The position numbers and the translations under genes were made by a program. A stretch of 52,507 nt of DNA, taken from the NCBI RefSeq assembly GCF_020215705.1, contig NZ_JAIWNB010000044.1:1-52507 (forward strand). The letters are read 5' to 3'. Source of the stretch: Nonomuraea aurantiaca. Lineage in GTDB: Bacteria; Actinomycetota; Actinomycetes; Streptosporangiales; Streptosporangiaceae. The notes beneath the pieces are model-generated. The model saw only the letters and a program-made list of their open reading frames with translations. It had not been told where the DNA came from and did no database searches. Within the stretch, counting starts at the first letter, position 1, and each line of letters opens with the position of its first letter. Below are positions 9,195-16,521 of this stretch, one piece after another.

Positions 9195-9579
9195 CCTCGC
9201 CCAACTGGCACGGGCTCGCTGGGCCGGTGGGCCGGCTGGTGTGGGCCTCGCCTGCGCTGCCGGGCGCCGTTCATGACGTGACCGCCGCTCGGAAGATCGG
9301 CCTGATCGACGCCTTGACCGGTGCCGGCGTGAAGACCTTTGCGGACAGGGGCTATCAAGGCGCGGGCGGCACGATCCGGACGCCGTTCAAGCGGCATCGC
9401 CGCCGTCCATGGCTGTCACGTGGACAGCGGGACGTCAACCGCTCACATGCCCGCGTCCGCGTTATCGCGGGCGCGGCGTCGCGACTTTGAAGGCCTGGAA
9501 GGTGCTCACCAAGCTGCGCTGCTGCCCGCATCGCGCGACCGCGCTCGTGCAGGTCATCCTCGTCCTCCAGCTCGTCTAA
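9195..9579 (+). pseudogene. IS5-group transposase C-terminal fragment (DDE_Tnp_4 type)
   Basis: The frame carries LVWASPALPGAVHDVTAARK, IDALTGAGVKTFADRGYQGA (second catalytic Asp) and RDVNRSHARVRVI (Glu-helix region). After a shift near 9478 it ends with ATLKAWKVLTKLRCCPH and a TAA at about 9579. This is the C-terminal half of a DDE_Tnp_4 (PF13359) transposase; the N-terminal half is absent and it directly abuts the dead sigma gene. Confidence 0.7.
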
Positions 9580-9653
9580 GACGGCCGGTACTCAGGATGA
9601 AAAAGGCTCACTACACCGCCCGCACGACCAACCGGCCTGATCACTCGTGAACA

Positions 9654-9696
9654 GCCTCTCAAAATCCGGCGTTGTGCAATACGGTTCTTGAGAGGC
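9654..9696. repeat. Inverted repeat
   Basis: GCCTCTCAA (9654-9662) and TTGAGAGGC (9688-9696) are perfect 9-bp arms around 25 bases. They could be a transposon end pair or a hairpin between the transposase fragment and the LamG fragment. Confidence 0.4.
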
Positions 9697-9759
9697 CGTC
9701 GGGGTGGATCTGACCGCCGATCAGGCAGCACAGGCAGTGGAACGCGATGACTGCCCCAC

Positions 9760-10272
9760 GTGGGAGGCTTCCGCCGGAAGTCCATGCCGCACCTGAGGCG
9801 GGAAGACTCACTCGATTCGGAGACCCTGCAAAAGGGATTCACCCTCGAGACCTGGGTCAAGCCGGCTTACACTCCCCATCCCTCTTTCCTGTTCTACATG
9901 CACCCGAACTGGCGGGAGCAGGAGTATGACACCACCGGGCCTATCCAGATACGCCAGGACGGCAACACCATCATGGTGCTGATCAACAACCGCACTCTCA
10001 CGTCAGGGCCCATACCTGAAGATACGTGGACGCATCTGGCAATCATTTCCGATGGCAACACGGCGCGGCTGTTCGCCAATGGGGCGGAGGTGTCGTCGCT
10101 GGGGGGAACAGGGGATATCTTTCCTTGGACGGCCACCGGACGCTTCCGTCTCGGCGCGGTGTCCAACAGTGAATATGACGGATACCTGGACGAATTTCGC
10201 TTCTATACGACACCCCTGAACGCAGAGCAGATCCAGCACGACATGCGGGCGCCGATCGTCTCAAGACCCTGA
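9760..10272 (+). pseudogene. Orphan LamG/concanavalin A-like domain fragment, 170 aa
   Basis: Residues about 27-165 make a LamG-type jelly roll: GFTLETWVKP, PIQIRQDGNTIMVLINN, EDTWTHLAIISDGNTARLF, then GRFRLGAVS and the closing YDGYLDEFRFYTTPLNAEQI. Such domains normally sit in large secreted carbohydrate-binding proteins, but here there is no signal peptide and nothing else. The codon use is less G/C-biased than the neighbours. It is best read as the last domain of a lost surface protein; a short independent gene cannot be excluded. Confidence 0.6.
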
Positions 10273-10389
10273 CACCCGCTCGATGCTCCTCATCGGAGGC
10301 GCTGGGGACGATCCGGCTCAGTAAAGGTGATGCGGGCAGATGGCCGGATGCCCCGGGAGATCGCGGCCGTCGGGCTAGGAGGCATCAGG

Positions 10390-10850
10390 TGGTCGCCCCT
10401 TCCGCATCAGATTTCGCGCGCCGAGATCACGTCGCGTTCCTCGGTCGTTGGCAAGAAGCCGACGGGCAGGGAGCGTTGCGCTGCTCGACCATGATCGCCC
10501 GGGCCGATCCGCTCGCCTCGATCTTCGCGGTGGCCGCTGCCGACGCAGCCGCTATGAGCTCTCGTCGTTGCAGTGCCCTCCCGGGAGGCTTGCCCCATCA
10601 AGGAACTGAACTTCGAGCTGAGCGATGCGGCGGTCGGCAAAGCGAGAGTCTGCAAGTGCTCTTCGAGCCGCTGGTGGTCCTGGTCAGCCGGCGGACGCCG
10701 TTGCTTGAGCACGCTGTTGTCCGCGACAACGCGCCGGGCGGCCCCTGGTGGCATCTCCTGATGCAGATCGCGAATCTGCTTCATGCTCGAATACGCGGAC
10801 CTGGAGGGAGCGGCGATCGCGATCGCTTGGCGGGAGCTCTCAAGCGACAC
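10390..10850 (-). pseudogene. Possible DUF6262-like transposon accessory protein remnant
   Basis: The minus strand reads SSMKQIRDLHQEMPPGA, VVADNSVLKQR, then in a neighbouring frame QDHQRLEEHLQTL. This resembles the C-terminal coiled coil of DUF6262 proteins that accompany site-specific recombinases (IRDL, ENT-LKQR, LDERLQAAR, RRIADLE). Frames are broken and the start is missing. Low-certainty assignment. Confidence 0.3.
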
Positions 10851-10877
10851 GAAATGACGACCTTTCAGCCATCGTGG

Positions 10878-11759
10878 TTATGCTGTCGCAATTCGTTCGG
10901 CACGCAGCGCCTGTGCGTTGGCGGCGAGGAACTCGCCGAATGTGCGCGGCTCGCGACCGATGAGGTCCCGCACCGCGGTCGTCGGGGTCGCCAGCGCGCC
11001 GTCCGCCACCTGCCGGGAGAGCTCAGCCACGTCATCGGCGAACCTCTTGGGCAGCCCCTGGGCGCGCAGCGCCGAGGCCACCTCCTCCGGGGACAGCTCG
11101 ACGTGGCCGACGGTCCGGCCCAGCGCCGCCGACAGCTCCCGCGCGATCTCAGCATGAGTGAGCGCGCGGGGGCCGGTCAGCACGTACGCCTCACCGAGGC
11201 CGCCCGGTCCGGTCAGCAAGGCGGCGGCGCAGGCGGCGATGTCGTAGCAGTCGACATAGGAGACAGGGGCGCCGCTGTAGGGGTCGACGAGCTCGCCGTC
11301 GGCAGTGTAGGCGCCGGCACCGGAGAGGAAGTTCTGCATGAACGCGCTGGGCCGCAGCATCGTCCAGCCGAGGCCGGACGCCCGAAGGTGCTCCTCGATC
11401 TCCCAGTGCGCGCCCACGGCGAGCCTGCCGCCCTGGTGGACGGGCCAGACCGACACCTTCACCACCCGCGACACACCGGCCGCGCATGCCGCGTCGATCG
11501 CCGCCTTCTGCTGGCGGACCATCGGCTGCTCGCCCTCCACCGGCACGGCGCCGCCGGCGTTCAGCAGCAGCTGGTCCACGCCCTCCATCGCGGCGGGCAG
11601 CGAGCCGGGGTCGTCGAAGTCACCCACGACGTAGTCGCAGTCCAAGGTATGCCCCTTGGCCTCGTCGCGGACCAGCGCCCGTAGCGGCACGTCCCGCTCG
11701 CGCAGAAGGCCTACAAGGTGCGTGCCGATGGAGCCGGTGGCTCCGGTGACCAGAATCAT
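10878..11759 (-). CDS. NmrA-like NAD(P)-binding oxidoreductase, 293 aa
   Basis: This is an atypical SDR of the NmrA/quinone-oxidoreductase-2 group. The N-terminal Rossmann motif is MILVTGATGSIGTHLVGLL (residues 1-19), with GDFDDPGSL after strand 3. The substrate side includes LGWTMLRPSAFMQNFL and VSYVDCYDIAACAAALL, and YVLTGPRALTHAEIARELS is typical of the group. Start: ATG at 11759, with GAAGGA about seven bases upstream; the longer open frame lacks family residues. It is divergent from a TetR gene, with an inverted repeat (11817-11838) between them, so TetR control of this redox enzyme is likely. Substrate unknown. Confidence 0.87.
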   Translation of the reverse strand: MILVTGATGSIGTHLVGLLRERDVPLRALVRDEAKGHTLDCDYVVGDFDDPGSLPAAMEGVDQLLLNAGGAVPVEGEQPMVRQQKAAIDAACAAGVSRVVKVSVWPVHQGGRLAVGAHWEIEEHLRASGLGWTMLRPSAFMQNFLSGAGAYTADGELVDPYSGAPVSYVDCYDIAACAAALLTGPGGLGEAYVLTGPRALTHAEIARELSAALGRTVGHVELSPEEVASALRAQGLPKRFADDVAELSRQVADGALATPTTAVRDLIGREPRTFGEFLAANAQALRAERIATA

Positions 11760-11816
11760 GAGATGTCCTTCCACGAAGCTGTGAGGAGACAGACACCTCC
11801 GATTAAGCTGAGGCTG

Positions 11817-11838
11817 CCTCGACAAATCTATGTCGAGG
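11817..11838. promoter_or_regulatory. TetR-type operator candidate
   Basis: CCTCGACA (11817-11824) and TGTCGAGG (11831-11838) form a perfect 8-bp inverted repeat around AATCTA in the divergent space between the NmrA-like and TetR genes. Its position overlaps the first in-frame ATG (11830) of the TetR frame, which argues that translation starts further downstream. Confidence 0.6.
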
Positions 11839-11862
11839 GTACCTCGCCTTACCGGGATGCGC

Positions 11863-12441
11863 ATGACCACCAGCCGCCGGCCGCGTGCCGACGCACGCCG
11901 CAACTACGAGCGCCTACTGGCCGAGGCCGACGCCGCCTTCCGCGGGGGTGGCGTGACGGCCAGCCTGGAGGGCATCGCCCGCCGGGCGGGCGTGGCCATC
12001 GGCACGCTCTACGGCCACTTCCCCAACCGGCGCACCCTGGTCGGCGCGCTGCTCCGCGACCGCAACGAGCAGCTGTTCCAGCTCGGCGACCGGCTCATAG
12101 CCCAGCAGTCACCCGACGCGCTCGACACCTGGGTCCGTGCCGTCACTGAGCACGCCGCCACCTACGGCGGCCTGGCGGTCATGCTCGCCGACGGTCTGGA
12201 CGACGAGGCGTCAGAGCTGCACGCCTCGTGCCTGCGGATGGCCGACGTCGGCGAACAGCTCGTCGCGCACGCACGCAAGGCGGGCGCACTGCGCCTGGAC
12301 GCGACCGGTGCGGATGTCACCACGCTGACGACCGCCGCCGCTTCTCTGCACGAGCACCTGTCTCCCGACGCCGCCGACCGCCTCATCACCCTCACGCTGG
12401 CAGGCCTGGCACCGCGCCACTCCAGCGAGCGGCACATGTAG
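11863..12441 (+). CDS. TetR/AcrR-family regulator, 192 aa
   Basis: The DNA-binding domain lies at about 1-60: RADARRNYERLLAEADAAFR, LEGIARRAGVAIGTLYGHFP (helix-turn-helix) and NRRTLVGALL. The C-terminal ligand domain contains LDTWVRAVTEHAATYGGLAV and ends with DRLITLTLAGL, like the SACE_7040-type TetR group. The start is taken at ATG 11863 (MTTSRRPRADAR), with GGGA five bases upstream; ATG 11857 is nearly as good. The ATG at 11830 is inside the operator-like repeat. Divergent from the NmrA-like gene, probably repressing it and itself. Confidence 0.85.
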   Translation: MTTSRRPRADARRNYERLLAEADAAFRGGGVTASLEGIARRAGVAIGTLYGHFPNRRTLVGALLRDRNEQLFQLGDRLIAQQSPDALDTWVRAVTEHAATYGGLAVMLADGLDDEASELHASCLRMADVGEQLVAHARKAGALRLDATGADVTTLTTAAASLHEHLSPDAADRLITLTLAGLAPRHSSERHM

Positions 12442-12713
12442 TGGACAGCCGTCCCGGTCGAGGACGAGCGGCCGTCCTGACGGCGTTCCAGTTGACGTTG
12501 AAGAAGCTGATGGTGCAGGTCGGTACGACTTACATCTCGATCAAAGTCGCTCTGCCGCGTGGCCAGGCCCTGCGCTCGCGGTGCCCACGCGTCATCGGCC
12601 AGGAGGTCAACCGCTACTGACCGTTTGCCAAGCCGTGATCCGAATCGAGGAAGCCGGTCGACAGGCGCGTCGACGAAACAGGGGGCGGCGGCGATTCCGA
12701 GATGGAGACCCTG

Positions 12714-12998
12714 ATGCCCGACTGGACCTGCCATCCGCTGTGCCGGCTTGCGAGTGCGCTGCCAAGTCTACGACGATCAAAGCGAGCCGCTCTGCACGCG
12801 TTGGCAACACTGGTCGCGTTGCGCGGCGGGCACAGGGTAATCGAGAGCGTGTTCGGCACAGCTCCTGCGGCCCGGCCTGTGTTCACTCTTCTCGGGTTCC
12901 TCGTCGTCGTCATACTCCTGGCGGCTCCGGTCGCCGTCGCGGTCGGGCGTCGCGTGATGGCGTCTGCGCCAGTTGACACTCTCACCACGACCGGTTGA
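12714..12998 (+). CDS. Short protein matching only the N-terminus of the membrane protein at 31257-32790
   Basis: The 94-residue frame begins MPDWTCHPLCRLASALPSLR and continues through ALHALATLVALRGGHRVIE. It aligns with the start of the membrane protein at 32790 (MPDWTYHPLRGLAAALLGLR, ALRALATLASLPGGRRVIES). DNA similarity extends a few codons upstream (GATTCCGAGATGGAGACC versus GATTCTGAGATGGGCACC). After the shared part this copy switches to one hydrophobic helix (VFTLLGFLVVVILLAAPVAV). It is either a truncated pseudogene or a deliberately short paralogue. ATG 12702 is an alternative start. Confidence 0.5.
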   Translation: MPDWTCHPLCRLASALPSLRRSKRAALHALATLVALRGGHRVIESVFGTAPAARPVFTLLGFLVVVILLAAPVAVAVGRRVMASAPVDTLTTTG

Positions 12999-13084
12999 TC
13001 GTGCAAGCCCGGACGTGAGCTTGCCAAACCGGCCCAGGTCCTCTGGCTGCTCTTCCCACACACCGTCCAGTGGGGATGACCGGC

Positions 13085-13349
13085 ATCCCCGGCCTACCAG
13101 GCGATCCTGCAGGTCGGTCGTGCGGCGCGTACCACGTTCGTTGCCCGGTACTTACGGGATCGCGATCTGCAGCGGGAGATCGAGGAAGGGTTGAACGTGG
13201 TCGAGGCGTGGAACCGCGCCAACACGGTGCTGTGCTACGGCCGCGGCGGGGAGATCTCCACCAACCGGCGCGATGAGGTGGAGATGACCGCGCTGTGCCT
13301 TCGCATCTTGCAGGCATCACTCGTCATGGTGAATGTCCTCATGCTTTAA
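13085..13349 (+). pseudogene. Tn3-family transposase, C-terminal segment interrupted by an IS5-type insertion
   Basis: The frame reads AILQVGRAARTTFVARYLRD, RDLQREIEEGLNVVEAWNRA, GEISTNRRDEVEMTALCLRI, then LQASLVMVNVLML and TAA. This is the conserved C-terminal region of actinobacterial Tn3 transposases. The next residues expected (QDVLAEPEW...) occur 2.4 kb downstream at 15739, after the inserted cassette, so the stop at 13347 is created by the insertion. Confidence 0.85.
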
Positions 13350-13415
13350 GGACTCCTAACAAAATGGTGTCCGGCGTGTCCACCAACGGCTTCATCGTGG
13401 ATATGCGCGTGACCG

Positions 13416-13530
13416 TGTGTTGTTACGTGACGGCATGTGGGAGCGGATGGAACCGTTGTTACCCGAGGAGACAGCGCCGAGTCCGTCGCCTGGGCCGCAC
13501 ACGGTTGGATGACCGCAAGGCCGTGCGCGG
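13416..13530 (+). pseudogene. IS5-family transposase N-terminal scrap
   Basis: LLRDGMWERMEPLLPEE followed in a shifted frame by RLDDRKAVRG matches the conserved start of IS5 (IS427-group) transposases (LWERIEPLLP, RLDDR). It sits just inside the left terminal repeat and is cut off by the end of the SDR gene. Confidence 0.6.
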
Positions 13531-13534
13531 CAGG

Positions 13535-14281
13535 TCAGCGGGCAGTGAACCCGCCGTCGATGTAGATGACGGTCCCGGTCATAGCGGTGGCGTCAAGGGC
13601 GACATGCCCGACGGTGAGCGCCACATCCTTGGGTTCGGTCAGGCCGCCAAGCAGCATCCGGCCGCTTTCGACCGCCAGTTCTCGACCGACCCGCTCGGGA
13701 TCGGCCCCTTGCCGGTAGGCGGCGAGATAGCCGGCGGTCATGGGTGTGCGGGTACCGCCTGGGCTTACGCAGTTAACCCGTACCCGAGGCGCCAGATCGA
13801 CGGCCATGTTGACGGTAAGACCGAGCAGTGCCGCCTTGCTCGCCCCGTAGGCCGCGTGTCGGTCGATGCCGCGCGTCGCGGCCGTGCTCCCAATGAAGAC
13901 GACGCCGGCCCCATCGGCCAGGACGTCAAGCAGGGTTCGGGTGAGCAGGATCGGTGCGGAGATGTTGATGTTCCACAGCGCGTCGAGTTCAGCCCGGGTG
14001 GTTGTGGCTATCTCACGCACGTGATCGATGCCAGCGCAGTGGACCAGTGCCGTAACTGGACGTCCAGCGACTGCAGCTGCCACGGCCGCTATCCCGGCCT
14101 CAGTGGTGAGATCGGCGACAACCGGTTCGAAGCTGCCTGAACCTTGAATGTCCGTTCCGACCTTGTGGAGTTCGGCGGCACGACGGGCGACCCCGAGCAC
14201 AATCAGGCCGCGATCGGTTAGATGGCGGGCGACCGCGGCGCCGATTCCGCTGCTGGCGCCGGTGACCACTGCAAGTGTCAT
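13535..14281 (-). CDS. Short-chain dehydrogenase/reductase, 248 aa
   Basis: A complete classical SDR. Cofactor loop TGASSGIG (7-14), CAG at 82-84 in the NAG position, catalytic Ser132 (FIGSTAATRG), Tyr145 and Lys149 (AAYGASKAA), then VRVNCVSPGGTRTPM and the end VIYIDGGFTAR. The first acidic position after strand 2 is ARRAAEL, suggesting NADP(H) preference (inference). The start is ATG 14281, with GAGAGGGA directly upstream; longer in-frame extensions have no family match. It is divergent from a MarR gene, with a 14-bp perfect inverted repeat between, and lies inside an IS5-bounded cassette, so it was probably acquired with its regulator. Confidence 0.9.
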   Translation of the reverse strand: MTLAVVTGASSGIGAAVARHLTDRGLIVLGVARRAAELHKVGTDIQGSGSFEPVVADLTTEAGIAAVAAAVAGRPVTALVHCAGIDHVREIATTTRAELDALWNINISAPILLTRTLLDVLADGAGVVFIGSTAATRGIDRHAAYGASKAALLGLTVNMAVDLAPRVRVNCVSPGGTRTPMTAGYLAAYRQGADPERVGRELAVESGRMLLGGLTEPKDVALTVGHVALDATAMTGTVIYIDGGFTAR

Positions 14282-14304
14282 GTCCCTCTCCCAGGTAAGA
14301 TTGG

Positions 14305-14342
14305 CAGGTTCCTGACGAGTATTCAGAATCGTCAGGAACCTG
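14305..14342. promoter_or_regulatory. MarR operator candidate: 14-bp perfect inverted repeat
   Basis: CAGGTTCCTGACGA (14305-14318) and TCGTCAGGAACCTG (14329-14342) are exact inverse complements around 10 bases (GTATTCAGAA). Similarity extends outward for a few more bases with one mismatch. It fills the space between the SDR and MarR starts and is the obvious binding site of the MarR protein (inference). Confidence 0.75.
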
Positions 14343-14361
14343 TCAAATTTTGGAGCGTGTG

Positions 14362-14787
14362 ATGGGTAACGACGAGATCTGCCTGAGCTTCCTCGTGCGA
14401 CAGGCATGGCTGAACATGCGATCGGTCATGGATAGCGCGCTCGCGACGCACGATCTGTCCGTGGCGCAGTACGCGACGCTTCTCGTGCTCGACGAGCAGC
14501 CCGGCGCCTCCGTCGCCGACGTGGCCCGCGCGGTCGCCAGTACCCGGCAATCCGCCAACGAACTCCTCGCTGGGATGGAGCGCGCCACAATGGTGGAGCG
14601 CCACCCCCACCCACAAGATCGCCGCAGCCAGAAGATTCACCTCACTGCTCTCGGACGCAGTCGGCTGGAGGCCGCCAGGCCCGTGGTTCATGCGCGGGAG
14701 AGCGAACTGGAGGTCGGCTTCGATGCTGGAGAGCGCGCAATGGTCCGTGAATGGCTGGCCCGCATGGCGAGGGCCGGTCACGACTGA
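14362..14787 (+). CDS. MarR-family regulator, 141 aa
   Basis: The winged helix spans about 30-100: LATHDLSVAQYATLLVLDE, ASVADVARAVASTRQSANEL (recognition helix) and the wing HPHPQDRRSQKIHLTALGRS, with the family DRR-K-L-T-LT signature. The flanking N- and C-terminal helices form the dimer interface. Start: ATG 14362 with GGAG at 14352-14355, six bases away. Expected to repress the divergent SDR and itself through the repeat at 14305-14342 and to release on binding a small aromatic or oxidant (family knowledge plus inference). Confidence 0.88.
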   Translation: MGNDEICLSFLVRQAWLNMRSVMDSALATHDLSVAQYATLLVLDEQPGASVADVARAVASTRQSANELLAGMERATMVERHPHPQDRRSQKIHLTALGRSRLEAARPVVHARESELEVGFDAGERAMVREWLARMARAGHD

Positions 14788-14836
14788 CCGCGAGAACTCG
14801 AGGCGGGCGGCATGGCAGCGCCTCTGGAACATGAAG

Positions 14837-15735
14837 TCAGTGGTTCTGGCGAAACAGTCAGCGGGTGAGACGTCGCCAGCAGATGATCGCGGTAGCCAGG
14901 GTCATGAAGGCTTCGTGGATGTCATCGCGGATCTCCCAGCGGATGCGTAGACGGCGGAACCAATGCAGTAGCGCGATGGTCCGCTCGACCACGTAGCGGT
15001 GCGCGCCCAGGCCGCTGCCGTGCGGGGTGCCCCGGCGGGCGATGATCGGTTTGATGCCGGCGCTCCACACCAGACGCCGGTACTTGTCGTGGTCGTAGCC
15101 GCGGTCGGCGAGCAGGCGGTCGGGTCGCTTGCGGGGCCGCCCGACGCGTCCGCGGACCGAGGGGATCTTCTTGATCAGTGGGATGAGTTGGGTGACATCG
15201 TTGCGGTTGCCGCCGGTCAGGCTGAGAGCGAATGGGATGCCGTGGCCGTCGGTGATGACGTGGTGTTTCGAGCCCGTTCGTGCGCGATCGACCGGGCTCG
15301 GGCCGGTTTTGGGCCGCCTTTGAGCGCCCGGATGTGGGAGCTGTCGATCACCGCCTTGGACCAGTCGGGCTGGCCGGCGGCGTGCAGTTCGGCGAGCAGG
15401 AGCTGGTGCAGCCTGTTCCACACTCCGGCCTGGTGCCAGTCGCGCAGGTGTCTCCAGCAGGTCATGCCCGAGCCGAAGCCCAGCTCCTGAGGCAGGAACT
15501 CCCACGAGATCGCGGTGTAGAGCACGAACAGGATGCCCTGCAGAGCGAGTCGATCGTCCAGTCGTTTGCGGCCGGGATGACGCTGCCGCCGCTCCACTTT
15601 CGGTAACAGCGGTTCGATGCGCTCCCACAAGCTGTCCGGCACGATCCAGGGCAGCAGCTCACCCTTCTTCATGCAGAGAACAACGATCAAGAGGGCCTCT
15701 GGACACGCCCTAGATCATTTTGTTAGGACCTCTAA
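14837..15735 (-). mobile_element. Complete IS5-family (IS427-group) insertion sequence
   Basis: The element is about 0.9 kb. The transposase-start end reads GAGGTCCTAACAAAATGATC inward; the other end, near 14838, reads GTGGTTCTGGCGAAACAGTC, an imperfect match in the expected inverted orientation. It contains one two-frame transposase gene. It forms the right arm of the 13350-15735 cassette. Confidence 0.7.
14858..15690 (-). CDS. IS5-family transposase OrfA/OrfB joined by a -1 frameshift
   Basis: OrfA starts at 15690 (or ATG 15672, MKKGELLPWIVPDSLWERI) and carries the helix-turn-helix part, RKRLDDRLALQGILFVL and the first DDE Asp in AVIDSSHIRALKGG. At 15313-15307 the coding strand has the heptamer CCCAAAA, in phase C-CCA-AAA, a canonical -1 slippery site. 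After slipping back one base the protein reads KTGPSPVDRARTGSKHHVI and continues in OrfB with LLADRGYDHDKYR (second Asp) and YVVERTIALLHWFRRLRIRW (Glu) to the stop at 14858. Without slippage OrfA ends at 15217. Both frames are undamaged, so the roughly 277-aa fused transposase may be active. Confidence 0.8.
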
Positions 15736-15738
15736 GAC

Positions 15739-15890
15739 GTGCTCGCTGAACCCGAGTGGGCCGCCCTGCTCACTCCGGTCGACCGGCGCGGCCTGACCCC
15801 GCTCTTCTGGCTCCATGTCCGCCCCTACGGCGAGGTGCGACTCGACCTGAACGCCAAGCATCGGCGACCTCGGCTCGTTGGGAACCGGCA
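15739..15890 (+). pseudogene. Tn3-family transposase, extreme C-terminus
   Basis: The frame gives DVLAEPEWAALLTPVDRRGL and TPLFWLHVRPYGEVRLDLN. This is the conserved end of actinobacterial Tn3 transposases and continues directly from the 13085-13349 fragment across the inserted cassette. Confidence 0.8.
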
Positions 15891-16064
15891 CGTGACCTCC
15901 CGCCAGGTCTACTGGTCGGTGGGGAGTTTGGCGACCGCGTCCTCCAGGTCGCCGTGGGTGGGCAGGGTGTACCGTCGCGTGGTGTCGGCCTCCGGAGAGA
16001 TTTGGAGCGGAATCCGGCGGCGGTGACTCTGAGCGACCAGAGGCGCGGCACGGCTTGACATAAA

Positions 16065-16103
16065 AGCTGTTAGCGAGCAACGCGACCTGCGAAAACACGT
16101 CAT
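16065..16103. repeat. Possible Tn3-family terminal inverted repeat
   Basis: GTTAGCGAGCAACGCGACCT followed by GCGAAAACACGTCA lies about 180 bases after the Tn3 transposase end, where a Tn3 terminal repeat is expected. A similar segment with GACCTGC-TAAAC occurs in reverse at 21144-21182. Both contain the TTAGC/GCTAA edge seen in Tn3-type ends. Confidence 0.35.
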
Positions 16104-16521
16104 CGCTGGTTATCGAGCCGGGTCGCGCCCGACTCATGCCCTGCCGTCCCGACCGAAACCCGTCCCCCCGGCGGCAGGCACTTCACCCTTCGTGACCTGA
16201 CAGGAAAGCCCTTTCCGTCGGATCCCGTTCCAAATCTCTCAGCGAGCCGTAACCCTTCGCCTCCTGGCAGCCCGCCCTCACCGAGCGACCCGCCACCGGT
16301 CCTAGGGCGGCTGGTGACACGTTCGTTAACGGCACCCCTACAGCTCCACGACCGAGCACGCGGTCCTTGACCTGGCCATCGCCCTGGGCACCGAACCGGT
16401 ACCGGTTCCGATCCATGGGCGCCAGGAACGCCACCATGCTGACCGGCGCGGTGATCGCCGCGCTGAACCCGCCGGAGATCCCCGGCGGCAGAGGGTAGCG
16501 ACAGCGTCCACGTCGTCCCGG
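16104..16521. other. Gene-free, structured-looking stretch
   Basis: No convincing coding frame. Read on the minus strand it has many short G-rich complementary blocks and a GTGAAGTGCCTGCCG segment, reminiscent of the 5' part of bacterial group II introns, but no reverse transcriptase is present. Identity unresolved. Confidence 0.2.

Larger units (their letters stand above)
13350..15735. mobile_element. IS5-bounded cassette (composite transposon-like) carrying an SDR/MarR pair
   Basis: The left end is CCTAACAAAATGG inside 13350-13372 and the right end is its inverse CATTTTGTTAGG inside 15718-15730. The left side keeps only about 180 bases of an IS5 element; the right side is a complete IS5 element. 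Between them lie an SDR and its MarR regulator. The cassette splits a Tn3 transposase coding region exactly between NVLML and DVLAEPEW, and TAA occurs at both junctions (13347-13349 and 15735-15737), compatible with a 3-bp target duplication. Boundaries are read from the sequence; past mobility as a unit is inference. Confidence 0.65.

Noticed and set aside
10389..11684. 431-codon plus-strand frame
   Set aside because: It lies opposite the NmrA-like gene and has the Arg/His/Gly-rich composition of an antisense shadow.
16104..16521. Complete group II intron
   Set aside because: No reverse transcriptase and no recognisable domain V hairpin; similarity is only general.
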